This document shows, one piece after another, positions 17,079 through 25,117 of a stretch of 64,000 nucleotides of DNA. The DNA lies in NCBI RefSeq assembly GCF_010998615.1, contig NZ_JAAEAH010000044.1, positions 1 through 64,000 on the forward strand. Direction: 5' to 3'. The translations under genes and the position numbers were made by a program. Numbering within the stretch: position 1 is the stretch's first letter; every line of letters begins with the position of its first letter. This DNA comes from Myxococcus sp. CA023 (GTDB taxonomy: Bacteria; Myxococcota; Myxococcia; Myxococcales; Myxococcaceae). The notes below the pieces were generated by a model. The model was given only the letters and a program-made list of their open reading frames with translations. It ran no database searches and was not told where the DNA came from.

Positions 17079-17119
17079 CTAGGCTGCCCATGCAGCTTGC
17101 TCAGGAAAGGTGGTTTCGC

Positions 17120-17482
17120 ATGCGGGGTTCACTGAAGCGGTTCGCGCTTCACGGTGCCGTGTTGCTGGCCGTCGCAGGGCTCACGGGCTGTGGTGTGGTG
17201 GACGAAGAAGGCGCGGCGTCCGACGGGGTGAGCGAAGAGGCGGCGCTCAATACGGGGTGCTGCACGGCGCTGACGGGGACGACCCAGGCTTTCTGTGACT
17301 CGATTCCCCAGACGCCGGGGCGCTGTAATGAAGTCAACCAGGGCAACTCCTGCATCTGGACGTGCACGGGCTGCTGCCAGGCGCTTCCGGGGACGGCGCA
17401 GAGCTTCTGCGACTCGCTTCCCCAGACGGAAGGGCGCTGCAATCAGGTGTGGGGCGGCACGGCCTGTACCTGGACCTGCTGA
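17120..17482 (+). CDS. Lipoprotein with two six-cysteine repeats
   Basis: A 120-residue lipoprotein. The leader MRGSLKRFALHGAVLLAVAG ends in the lipobox LTGC. Following a short acidic spacer are two tandem repeats of about 38 residues. The first is CCTALTGTTQAFCDSIPQ, then TPGRCNEVNQGNSCIWTC. The second is CCQALPGTAQSFCDSLPQ, then TEGRCNQVWGGTACTWTC. Each has six Cys in the same spacing, implying three disulfides per unit and an outer-surface or periplasmic location. The repeats are highly alike, so duplication is recent or selection strong. I know no function; small disulfide-rich domains of this kind often bind ligands or act as toxins or inhibitors. Confidence 0.72.
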   Translation: MRGSLKRFALHGAVLLAVAGLTGCGVVDEEGAASDGVSEEAALNTGCCTALTGTTQAFCDSIPQTPGRCNEVNQGNSCIWTCTGCCQALPGTAQSFCDSLPQTEGRCNQVWGGTACTWTC

Positions 17483-17551
17483 TTCGCCGTGCAGCACCGC
17501 ATCCACCGCCGCGCCAGCGTCCGGGCGGCGGTGGATGCAGGCCTCACGCGG

Positions 17552-19759
17552 CTACTGCGGCTTGGGCGCCGCGACCTTCTTCGCCGGGGGCTGGTACTTC
17601 ATGCCCAGGGCGTTGAACACGAACGAGTACACGTCGACTTCCTCCTCGATGCGCGCGTTCAGCGGCGTGCCGGCGCCGTGGCCCGTCTCCGCGTTGGCAC
17701 GCAGCAGGATGGGGTTCTGCGCCTTGGTGGCCTCCTGCATCCGGGCCACCATCTTCCGCGAGTGGAACGGGTCCACGCGCGGGTCGTTCGCGCCGGACGT
17801 GAAGAGCACGGAGGGGTAGGCCGTGCCGTCCTTCACGTTGTGGAGCGGCGAGTACGCGTGCAGCGCCTTGAACTGCTCCGGGTTCTTCACGGTGCCGTAC
17901 TCGGTGATGTTGAACTGGCCGTTGGGCGTCAGCTCCACCCGGAGCATGTCGTAGATGCCCACGCGCGCCACGACGGCGCCGTACATCTCCGGGTGCTGGG
18001 TGACGGCCGCGCCCATCAGGAGGCCGCCGTTGCTGCCACCCTGGATGGCCAGCTTCTTCGGCTGCGTGTACTTCTGGTCCACCAGCAGCTTCGCGGCGGC
18101 GTGGAAGTCGTCGAAGACGTTCTGCTTGTTCGTGAGCGAGCCCTCGGCGTGCCACTTCTCGCCGAACTCCGAGCCGCCGCGCAGGTTGGCCACCGCGAAC
18201 ACGCCGCCCTGTTCCAGCCAGAAGCCCGCCAGCGAGTTGTAGCTCGGGCTGATGGAGATGTTGAAGCCGCCGTAGCCCGTCAGCAGCGCCGGGTTGTTGC
18301 CATTGAGCTTGGTGCCCTTCTTCTTGAGGATGCTGACGGGAACCTTGGTGCCGTCCTTGGACGTGGCGAACGCGCGCACCACCTCCACGTCGCTCAAGTC
18401 CAGCGGCGACGTGCGGGCCAGCGCCGTCTTCTTCACCGTGTTGTCCTTCGCCGAGTACCGGTACCAGGCCATCGGCTGGGTGAAGCTGGTGTTGATGAAG
18501 AGCACGTCGTCATCGCCCTGGCTCACGAGCCCGCCCACGGAGGACACGGGCAGGGTGGGCACCATCCCCAGCGCCTTACCCTTCAGGTCCACCATGCGCA
18601 GCTGCGAAGGCCCGCCGAGTTGCTCGCTCACGTAGAGCCGCGACTTCGTGGGGAAGAAGCCCTGGATGCTGGCCTCACCCTCCGGCACCACCACCGTGGC
18701 CTTGTCCAGCGTGGGCGTGGCCAGCGGCAGCCGCAGCACCTTGCCGCGCGGCGCGTCCTTGCGGCTGAGCAGGTACATGGCGCCGTCGTGGCCGAAGCGC
18801 GCGCGGATGACCTTGTCCTCGAACTTCGACACCTGCGACCACTTCCCGGCGGGGTCGCGCAGGTACAGCATGTACTCGCCGCCGTCGCCGTTGGCCACGA
18901 CGGCGGAGATGTGCTGGCCGTCGTGAGACGTGTCCAGCTCCGTCATCGCGATGCGCGGGAAGTCCTTGCCCAGCACATACGTGTCCTTCTCCGTGGGCAT
19001 ACCGAGCTGGTGGAAGTAGACCTGCTGGAAGAAGTCACGGTCCGCCTCGGGACGCTCCTCGCCGCGCGGGTAGCGCGTGTAGAAGTAGCCCTTGCCGTCC
19101 GCCGTCCACGTCAGGCTGCCACCCGCGGTGCCGCCATTCACGCGGGGCACGGTCTCATTCGGCAGCGGCTTGCCGGTGGCCACGTCATAGACGGTGACGT
19201 CGCCGCTCTCGGTGCCGTTCTTCGACATCGACACGGCGATCTTCTTGCCGTCCAGCGTGGGGACGTACCAGTCGATGGTGGTGTGGCCCGAGGGGTCCAC
19301 CACCATGGGGTCCACCAGCACGCGCTCCTTGGACGTGTCATCCACCGAGCCGAGCACGACCAGGAAGGACTGCTGCTTGGGCGGCTGGGCCTTCATGGCG
19401 AACATCGTGCCCCCGGCCTCGTGCAGCCCGCCGTAGCCAGGGGACTTCCAGCTCAGCAGCTCGGAGACGCGCTGGCGGATGGCCTCGCGTCCGGACAGCT
19501 TGTCCAGGAGGGCGCGGGTGTACGCGTTCTGCGCGTCGTTCCACTGCTTGACCTGCGCGTCGGACGAGTCCTCCAGCCACTGGTACGGGTCCTTCACCGC
19601 CGTGCCGTGGTAGGTGTCCACCGTCTCCTTCTTCGGCGACGCGGGCGCCTTGGCGGCGGCCTTGCGGGGCGCCGTCGCGGCCGGCGCGGGGGCGGGGGCG
19701 GCTGGCGCAGCCAGCGGCAGGGTCAGCACCGCCGCCGTCAATGCGGTCTTCAGCTTCAC
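17552..19759 (-). CDS. Prolyl oligopeptidase family serine peptidase (S9A), exported
   Basis: A 735-residue enzyme initiated at GTG with GAGGTGA just upstream. The signal peptide (MKLKTALTAAVLTLPLAAPA) is followed by an Ala/Pro linker. Residues about 45-90 (VDTYHGTAVKDPYQWLED) start the S9A family, and a seven-bladed propeller runs to about residue 450. The hydrolase domain has LLTGYGGFNISISP, the nucleophile Ser in GGSNGGLLMG, and the acid Asp and His in SGANDPRVDP and AETGHGAGTP. It should cut short proline-containing peptides in the periplasm or outside. It differs from the M. xanthus prolyl endopeptidase whose structure I recall, so it is a paralogue. Confidence 0.92.
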   Translation of the reverse strand: MKLKTALTAAVLTLPLAAPAAPAPAPAATAPRKAAAKAPASPKKETVDTYHGTAVKDPYQWLEDSSDAQVKQWNDAQNAYTRALLDKLSGREAIRQRVSELLSWKSPGYGGLHEAGGTMFAMKAQPPKQQSFLVVLGSVDDTSKERVLVDPMVVDPSGHTTIDWYVPTLDGKKIAVSMSKNGTESGDVTVYDVATGKPLPNETVPRVNGGTAGGSLTWTADGKGYFYTRYPRGEERPEADRDFFQQVYFHQLGMPTEKDTYVLGKDFPRIAMTELDTSHDGQHISAVVANGDGGEYMLYLRDPAGKWSQVSKFEDKVIRARFGHDGAMYLLSRKDAPRGKVLRLPLATPTLDKATVVVPEGEASIQGFFPTKSRLYVSEQLGGPSQLRMVDLKGKALGMVPTLPVSSVGGLVSQGDDDVLFINTSFTQPMAWYRYSAKDNTVKKTALARTSPLDLSDVEVVRAFATSKDGTKVPVSILKKKGTKLNGNNPALLTGYGGFNISISPSYNSLAGFWLEQGGVFAVANLRGGSEFGEKWHAEGSLTNKQNVFDDFHAAAKLLVDQKYTQPKKLAIQGGSNGGLLMGAAVTQHPEMYGAVVARVGIYDMLRVELTPNGQFNITEYGTVKNPEQFKALHAYSPLHNVKDGTAYPSVLFTSGANDPRVDPFHSRKMVARMQEATKAQNPILLRANAETGHGAGTPLNARIEEEVDVYSFVFNALGMKYQPPAKKVAAPKPQ

Positions 19760-19912
19760 GGTTCACCTCGGGGTTGGGAGACGCGCACGAAGCCTGCCAC
19801 GTCCCTTGGGAGGGGAAACGGCTTCGTTGCGTTGGGAATGCCGCCGTGCGCTGGGTGTTCGCACGCGCCTCCGCCGTGCAACCGTTGGGAATGAGACGGT
19901 GCGTCCTGGCGG

Positions 19913-21397
19913 TCAGCGCAGCGGCAGTGTGACCAGCCCCGCGGCGAACCGGTCGAACGCCTCATTGGCGGGCAGTGCGGTGCCGTCGTCCATGTTTCCC
20001 AGCATCAGCGCGAAGACGACGCGTGGGTGCCGCGCGTCTCCTGGCCGGTCCACCACCCCCACGAAGCTCCGCTGACCGGACAGCGTGCCCGTCTTCGCGC
20101 GGATGTGGCCCGCGGTGTCGGCGGTGACGGGGCGGGCCGCGAGCGTGCCGTCCTGGCCGGCCACGGGAAGGCTGTCCAGCAGCGCGGTGCCGTAGGCTTC
20201 ACGCAGGCTGGTGAAGATGACGCGCACCAGCCCCCGCGCGGTGGCCAGGTTGTACCGGGACAGGCCACTGCCATCCACCGGGCGCAAGTCACGCGAGGGG
20301 ATGCCTCGGCGGGTCAGTTCCTCCGTCAGCGCGGTGCGCAGGGCGCCATAGCTCTCCGTGCCCGTGAGTTCGCGCGCGAAGCGCAGGCCCAGGCGCTCCG
20401 CGTACAGGTTGAGGGATTCCTTGTTCGTCACCTTCACCAGCTCGGACAGCGGCGGGCTGACCAGGGTGACCAGGGGCGCGGGCACGGACGGTTGCCGCGG
20501 CGTGGGCGCCTCCAGCGTCATGGGCAGTCGGGGGATGCCGCGCGCGAGCAGGGCCGCCTCCACGCAGGCGGAGAAGAGCTGCTCGGGTTCGTCCACCGAC
20601 AGCCTCACCGCGGCGGAGCGGGGGCAGGTGTCCGCGGTGGAGCGCCACAGGCAGCGCACGCCGGGCCCGCCACGCTGGCGCACGCAGGCCAGGGAGGGGC
20701 GCTCCGCGTTCGTGTCCACGCCCACCACGGCCGTCAGCGTCGCGAAGGCGGGGGTCACCTGGATGGTGGCGGGCTGCGCGCAGTCCGCGCCCGCCGCCCG
20801 GGACAGCGCCACGTCCACCACGTTCTCCCGGAAGACGAAGGCCGTTGGCGCCGCGCTGTAGGCATAGGCGGCGTCATCCCAGGCCCAGCCGGGGCCGAAG
20901 GGGAACTCCGCCTCCTGCGCGCCGCGCACGCGCACCTGCCCGCGCCACTGGCGGATGCCGCGCGCCTGGAGGGCGTCCGCCACCTGCTCACACGCCAGCG
21001 CCGTCTCGGGGAAGCGCCACGAGCCCAGGGACGGGTCCCCCGTCGGGTCCACCACGATGTCGCCCAGGAAGAGCCCGCCATCCAGCGTGCCCTCCAGGGC
21101 CACCGGCGTCTGGAAGCGGAAGTCCGCGCCCAGCGCGGAGAGGACCGACGCGGTGGAGACGACCTTGAGCGTGGAGGCGGGTAGGAGCCGGACGTGCTCG
21201 CGGTGGGTGAAGAGTGGCTCGCCCGTCTGTGCGTCCACCACGTAGGCGCTGGCCAGGGCGCCTTCGGCCTCCAAGGTGTCGAAGAGCGCGCGGGCCAGGG
21301 AGGGAAGGGTGTCGCCCTCGGGCCGCGTCTCGCGGAAGCAGCCGGAGAGTACCAGGGGGGCCACAAGCAGCAGCAAGGCGGACAGGACGCAGCGCAT
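19913..21397 (-). CDS. D-alanyl-D-alanine carboxypeptidase, PBP4 family (S13), lipoprotein
   Basis: The 494-residue product begins MRCVLSALLLLVAPLVLSGC; the lipobox LSGC suggests membrane anchoring rather than free periplasmic release. All three penicillin-binding motifs are seen: SxxK in LLPASTLKVV near residue 75, SxN in NKESLNLYAERLG near residue 330, and KTG in IRAKTGTLSGQRS near residue 430. The long insert between the first two motifs is typical of the PBP4/DacB class, which cleaves D-Ala-D-Ala and peptide crosslinks. The Met was chosen for the signal peptide; other in-frame Met codons lie upstream. Confidence 0.88.
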   Translation of the reverse strand: MRCVLSALLLLVAPLVLSGCFRETRPEGDTLPSLARALFDTLEAEGALASAYVVDAQTGEPLFTHREHVRLLPASTLKVVSTASVLSALGADFRFQTPVALEGTLDGGLFLGDIVVDPTGDPSLGSWRFPETALACEQVADALQARGIRQWRGQVRVRGAQEAEFPFGPGWAWDDAAYAYSAAPTAFVFRENVVDVALSRAAGADCAQPATIQVTPAFATLTAVVGVDTNAERPSLACVRQRGGPGVRCLWRSTADTCPRSAAVRLSVDEPEQLFSACVEAALLARGIPRLPMTLEAPTPRQPSVPAPLVTLVSPPLSELVKVTNKESLNLYAERLGLRFARELTGTESYGALRTALTEELTRRGIPSRDLRPVDGSGLSRYNLATARGLVRVIFTSLREAYGTALLDSLPVAGQDGTLAARPVTADTAGHIRAKTGTLSGQRSFVGVVDRPGDARHPRVVFALMLGNMDDGTALPANEAFDRFAAGLVTLPLR

Positions 21398-21546
21398 GTC
21401 GCCCGGCACGCTACCGCCGAGGGGCGGACCTGTCATTCGGCCGGGGACAGGCCGCCTGGAAAGGGAGCGCGGCCACGAGGAAGGCGCCGTCAGCCACACC
21501 GAGTGCCTTGACGGCACGGCGCTCGCACCCCATCCTGCCGCGCCCC

Positions 21547-22191
21547 ATGCCTGTCCTTCGTGGTGCTGTCACGCTGTCGCGCTTCCGGGTCGAACCGGCG
21601 AAGGAAGCGCCTTCGGATGTCAAACGCTGGCTGACGCGCGGCCTCAAGGCGCACGCGTTCGAGCCCATCGACCGCCGCTCCGAAGAAGAGCGCGCCGTCG
21701 GCTTCGTGGAGCTGGAGAACGAGGAGTCCAGCGAGTTCTCCGCCGGCCGTCTCTACTATGGCGAGTACGCCCTGTTCGCCTTCCGCATCGACACCATCAA
21801 GGTGCCGGCCGCGGCGCTCAAGGCGGAGCTGGCGAAGTGGGCCGCCGCCTTCGAGAAGGAGAATGGCCGCCCGCCCAGCCGGGGCGAGAAGACGCAGAGC
21901 CGCGGTGAAATCCGCCAGATGCTCCGCACCCGCGCCACGCCCCGCACGTCGACGGTGGACGTGAGCTGGAACCTGAAGACGCAGCAGGTGCAGATCTGGT
22001 CCGCGTCGCGCAAGGTGGTGGACGAAATCACCGTCGCGCTGGAGGGCGGGCTGAACGTGAAGTTCTTCGGCATGACGCCGTCGGCCATGGCGCAGACGGC
22101 GGGCATCGACGAGTCCCTGCTGGGGCCCACCACGGAGCTGATTGGCATGGACCTGCCGGTGACGGCGGAGGTGGCACATGGCGAGGCGTGA
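21547..22191 (+). CDS. rdgC: RdgC-family recombination-associated protein (short form)
   Basis: A 214-residue protein starting MPVLRGAVTLSRFRVEPAKE. FEPIDRRSEEERAVGFVELE, RLYYGEYALFAFRIDTIKVP and RGEKTQSRGEIRQMLRTRAT match the N-terminal and central part of RdgC, a toroidal DNA-binding protein that restrains RecA. The chain ends near KFFGMTPSAMAQ, about 90 residues shorter than the roughly 300-residue E. coli protein, so part of the ring is missing or supplied by the next gene. The following gene overlaps its last 14 bases in another frame, which makes translational coupling likely. Confidence 0.8.
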   Translation: MPVLRGAVTLSRFRVEPAKEAPSDVKRWLTRGLKAHAFEPIDRRSEEERAVGFVELENEESSEFSAGRLYYGEYALFAFRIDTIKVPAAALKAELAKWAAAFEKENGRPPSRGEKTQSRGEIRQMLRTRATPRTSTVDVSWNLKTQQVQIWSASRKVVDEITVALEGGLNVKFFGMTPSAMAQTAGIDESLLGPTTELIGMDLPVTAEVAHGEA

Positions 22192-22867
22192 CGAGGCGCG
22201 GGCCGAAGCGGCCTTCATGCGCGGTGATGTCGGCGTGGACGGCGGCGCCACCGAGGAGACGAAGGACGAGGCCGAAGTCGAAAAGGGCAAAGCGCAAGAT
22301 CAGCTGCTGCGTGGCCGCGCCTATCTGGGCCGCGAGTTCCTCACGTGGCTCTTGTGGCGCACCGAGGCCGGCGGGCCGCTCGTCGAGGTGGAGGGTGAAG
22401 GCGTCAGCGTCCTCTTCATGGGCCGCGTGGTGCTGCGTGGCGTGTCCGGTGAGGTGACGGAGATGAGCGCCAAGGGCACCCTGGCGCCGTACTCCGAGCA
22501 GGTGAAGCACTCGCTGGACCGCGGGCTGCTGGTGGCCCAGGCCCGCCTGCGCTTCACCCAGGGCGAGAGGGAGTTCGAGGCCACGGTGGACTCCGAGTTC
22601 CTCGACATCCGCGCGGGCAAGCTGCCGGCGCTGATGAGCGAGGAGGAGGATGACCAGCTCTCCGAGCGGCTCCTCCTGATGGAGCAGCTGGCCGCTATGG
22701 TGGACGCGCTGGTGCAGGACTACCTGTCGGTGCGCGCCAGCAAGGGTTGGAGCAAGACGGTCGTCCCCGCGATGAAGGAGTGGATGCGCGGCGACGAGCA
22801 GGGGGCGGACGCGCTCGCCAAGGCCGCCCGCGCCCGGGGCCGCGACGCTCGCACGGCGCGGAGCTGA
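22178..22867 (+). CDS. Conserved partner encoded with RdgC
   Basis: A 229-residue protein of unknown family, overlapping rdgC by 14 bases. After an acidic, Lys/Glu-rich N-terminus it has RAYLGREFLTWLLWRTEAGG, a VEVEGEGVSVLFMGRVVLRG beta pair, and repeated ExV-type strands (SGEVTEMSAKGTLAPYSE), then a helical C-terminus (LLLMEQLAAMVDALVQDYLS). No signal or membrane segment. Since RdgC works as a closed ring and the upstream protein is short, the second protein may complete the ring or act as its regulator. This is inference from the overlap; no motif proves it. Confidence 0.65.
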   Translation: MARRDEARAEAAFMRGDVGVDGGATEETKDEAEVEKGKAQDQLLRGRAYLGREFLTWLLWRTEAGGPLVEVEGEGVSVLFMGRVVLRGVSGEVTEMSAKGTLAPYSEQVKHSLDRGLLVAQARLRFTQGEREFEATVDSEFLDIRAGKLPALMSEEEDDQLSERLLLMEQLAAMVDALVQDYLSVRASKGWSKTVVPAMKEWMRGDEQGADALAKAARARGRDARTARS

Positions 22868-22876
22868 GCAGGCCGT

Positions 22877-23581
22877 CTAGCGTGTCGCCGGGTCAGGATG
22901 CGGTGGTGTCCTTCGCCGCATCCAGGCCAGCGCCAGGCCGGGCAGCAGCACCATGCCCGCGAAGAGCAGCAGGAACGACTCCAGCCGCGCGGCGCTGGCG
23001 CCCAGCGCGGCATAGGTCACCGACACGCCCAGGTTGGCCAGGGCGCTCACGGTGAGGAACGTCCGGGGGCGCATGCGGCTGGTGCCCGCGAAGAGCACGG
23101 ACGTCTCCGCCAGCACCGGCACCGCGCGGAAGGCGAGCAGGAACCAGGGCCCCATCCGTTCGGCGGCGCGGGTCAGCCGGTCCAGCTCGGCGTCCCCCGC
23201 CATGCGCCGCAGCGCCGCCGTTCCGGCCCGCGCGCCCAGGCCATAGCCCACCGCACAGCCCGCCATCATCCCCAGCCAGGAGGTGGCTGCGCCGGCCCAG
23301 AAGCCCAGCAGTCCCCCTGCGGCGGTGCCCACCAGGCTGGAGGGCACCGGCAGCACGGCATCACCGGCCAGCAGTCCCCCGAGCATCAGCGCCACCTGCC
23401 AGGATGGTGGCCGCGTGGCCAGGAAGTGTGCGGACGCCGCCTCCAGGCTGTCACCGAACCAGGCGAAGGGCACCAGGATGGAGGCCAGCAGCAGCCCGCT
23501 GAAGGCCGCCCAGCCCATGACGGCGCGACCGGACAGCCGGCCTTCGCTCGCCGCCGTCAGGCCCGGCGTGGGCTCAGCCAT
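22877..23581 (-). CDS. VTT-domain (DedA/TVP38-like) membrane protein
   Basis: The 234-residue protein has about five membrane segments. The family signature is visible as LAGDAVLPVPSSLVGTAAGG and LGFWAGAATSWLGMMAGCAV, followed by YGLGARAGTAAL and FLLAFRAVPVLAETSVLFAG, where the conserved Pro and Arg of the re-entrant loop lie. DedA/VTT proteins include undecaprenyl-phosphate flippases and other lipid transporters. Its 5' part overlaps the last 8 bases of the GAF gene, so the two genes form a minus-strand pair. Confidence 0.82.
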   Translation of the reverse strand: MAEPTPGLTAASEGRLSGRAVMGWAAFSGLLLASILVPFAWFGDSLEAASAHFLATRPPSWQVALMLGGLLAGDAVLPVPSSLVGTAAGGLLGFWAGAATSWLGMMAGCAVGYGLGARAGTAALRRMAGDAELDRLTRAAERMGPWFLLAFRAVPVLAETSVLFAGTSRMRPRTFLTVSALANLGVSVTYAALGASAARLESFLLLFAGMVLLPGLALAWMRRRTPPHPDPATR

Positions 23582-23999
23582 CCGCGATGGGGAGCCGGGA
23601 CGCGGCGGCCATCAGGGACGTCTCGCGCTCAGCGGCCAGCGAGCCTTCCTCGGTGAAGGCGATGCCCACCACCGCGCGCACACGGCCTGTCGCATCGAGC
23701 ACTGGAATCGCCACCGCCGCGCGCGCGTCCACCGCCTTCGCGCCCGGCTTGATGTCGCTGGACGTGTCCTCCTTCAGGTTGCACGTCTGCACGGGTTGCT
23801 TGCGCACCTGGGCGAGCCCCGCCATCCCCTTGCCGTGTGGCACGTGCTGGACGGCCGCCATCAACGGCGGCGGGATGTTGAGGGCAGCCACGAGGAAGAG
23901 GTCGTCTCCCCGCTGAAGGTGGACGGTGCCCGCGGTGGCTCCGTGCTCGCTGGCGAACGACTCCAGCCACGACTGGTAGGACGCGCTCTTTTCGTTCAT
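23574..23999 (-). CDS. Single GAF-domain protein
   Basis: A 141-residue protein that is a single GAF domain: SWLESFASEHGATAGTVHLQ, LVAALNIPPPLMAAVQHVPH, GKGMAGLAQVRKQPVQTC and DARAAVAIPVLDATGRVRAV. These are the strands and lid of a free-standing GAF of the fRMsr/cyclic-nucleotide type. A Cys is in TCNLKED but the three-Cys pattern of free methionine sulfoxide reductase is not evident, so it is more likely a ligand sensor. It is the first gene of a pair with the VTT gene, overlapping by 8 bases. The ligand is unknown. Confidence 0.75.
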   Translation of the reverse strand: MNEKSASYQSWLESFASEHGATAGTVHLQRGDDLFLVAALNIPPPLMAAVQHVPHGKGMAGLAQVRKQPVQTCNLKEDTSSDIKPGAKAVDARAAVAIPVLDATGRVRAVVGIAFTEEGSLAAERETSLMAAASRLPIADG

Positions 24000-24180
24000 G
24001 GCGCGGAAAACTGTGCGCCCGGGCTTCGCCCGCAGTCAACGCGCCCGGGCCTCGAGTCGACGTTCGAACCCATCCTCCGCGAGACTGTTCAGCCCACGTC
24101 ACTCCTGTGTACTGGAGGGCAACTCGTCCTCCCGCCCGTGCAGGATGAGGCGCGATGCTCCGCTGGAAGGTCGCAGGTCG

Positions 24181-24435
24181 ATGAAGCCGCGCTCGCTCCG
24201 CTTCTATCTCGGGTTGCTCGCGCTCGGCCTGCTGGTGCCGCTCGTGCACTTCGCTGCGGGGGCGGTGAACCGCTTCGCGGCGTCACAGCGCGAAGCCCGG
24301 GCCCAGGGCATGCGCGAGACGGCCCGCGTGCTGGATGCGGGCTTCGACGAGCACCTGGTGAAGCCGGTGGACCTCACGCGTCTGCGTGAGTTGCTGCTGC
24401 CGAGGAAACGAGCCGTGCCGGCTCACTCCACGTAG
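24181..24435 (+). pseudogene. Deletion relic of a membrane-bound hybrid histidine kinase
   Basis: An 84-codon frame joins two incompatible pieces. Residues 1-50 (MKPRSLRFYLGLLALGLLVP, then VHFAAGAVNRFAASQREARA) look like the first membrane helix and start of the periplasmic region of a sensor kinase. Immediately after RETARVL comes DAGFDEHLVKPVDLTRLREL, the last strand and helix of a receiver domain with the conserved Lys-Pro. The kinase core that should lie between is missing. The simplest reading is an in-frame deletion in a hybrid kinase gene. The relic could still make a peptide, but not a functional kinase. Its 3' end overlaps the convergent gene by 13 bases. Confidence 0.68.
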
Positions 24436-24827
24436 CCGGGACAGTTCTGGACCGCGGGCTGGCACAGCTGCAACACGCGCGCTGGGGCCGTGAAGGTCTG
24501 CTCCCGGGCCTGGAGATAGCAACTCGCGGGGTCTTCGTCGGGTGCGGCGAACTGACACAGCTGGACGGCCTGGCTTTGCGTGAGGGAGGCTTCATCCTGG
24601 GCGCGCACGAAGCAGTCGGCGGGCGTGGATGAACGAGCGCCGCGGCAGAGCTGCGCGGCCAGGGAATCGTCGAGTCCGCCGTCGGTCGCGCGCTGGTAGC
24701 AGGACAGTTGCGGCACGACGCCCTGGGCGGCCGCGGCCGCGGGCACTCCCAAGAGGCCGAGCACGGCGGTGAGCGCCGCGCCCGCGAACGGACGAAAGAA
24801 TCGGGATGTCCCACTGCCTGTCTTCAT
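24423..24827 (-). CDS. Exported cysteine-repeat protein
   Basis: A 134-residue protein with a signal peptide ending near VPAAAAA. Three repeats of about 28 residues follow: SCYQRATDGGLDDSLAAQLC, DCFVRAQDEASLTQSQAVQL and SCYLQAREQTFTAPARVLQL. The shared pattern is Cys-Tyr/Phe-x2-Ala, about 14 residues, Leu-Cys, then a Pro-rich turn. Paired Cys at the start and end of each helix-turn unit suggest disulfide-stabilised small modules in the periplasm or outside. I know no function. It has its own upstream region of about 290 bases. Confidence 0.66.
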   Translation of the reverse strand: MKTGSGTSRFFRPFAGAALTAVLGLLGVPAAAAAQGVVPQLSCYQRATDGGLDDSLAAQLCRGARSSTPADCFVRAQDEASLTQSQAVQLCQFAAPDEDPASCYLQAREQTFTAPARVLQLCQPAVQNCPGYVE

Positions 24828-25117
24828 GAGGCCTCCTTCCCGAGCAATCTAGGGGCTTCCGCGCGGTGAGGCCGGCTCCCGCACGGCCGTCCGCCCCGTG
24901 GCAATGCGGCAAGGGAAGGGGTCGTTCCGCCGCCTGCCTCATTCGGGAAGATTGTCGGATGGCGCGCCGCGTCCGGGGGGAGACGTCGCGGGAACGATGC
25001 GCGGGCCTACTTCACGACGACTGCCACCCACGCGGTCCGGCATCCAGCAGAGGACGCCTTGGATGTGCGGTCCGACCCCTGGCGTTCCGCGCCTTCCCGA
25101 ACCACCACAGCAGCGCC
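24828..25117. other. Non-coding gap before the sugar-dehydrogenase gene
   Basis: About 290 bases between two divergent genes. I see no convincing gene, repeat or hairpin. It must hold the promoters of both flanking genes. The frame of the downstream gene stays open through this stretch, but the signal peptide marks the start at 25118. Confidence 0.5.

Noticed and set aside
17489-19894. An 801-codon plus-strand frame antisense to prolyl oligopeptidase
   Set aside because: It is a composition artefact opposite a gene with a complete catalytic triad and signal peptide.
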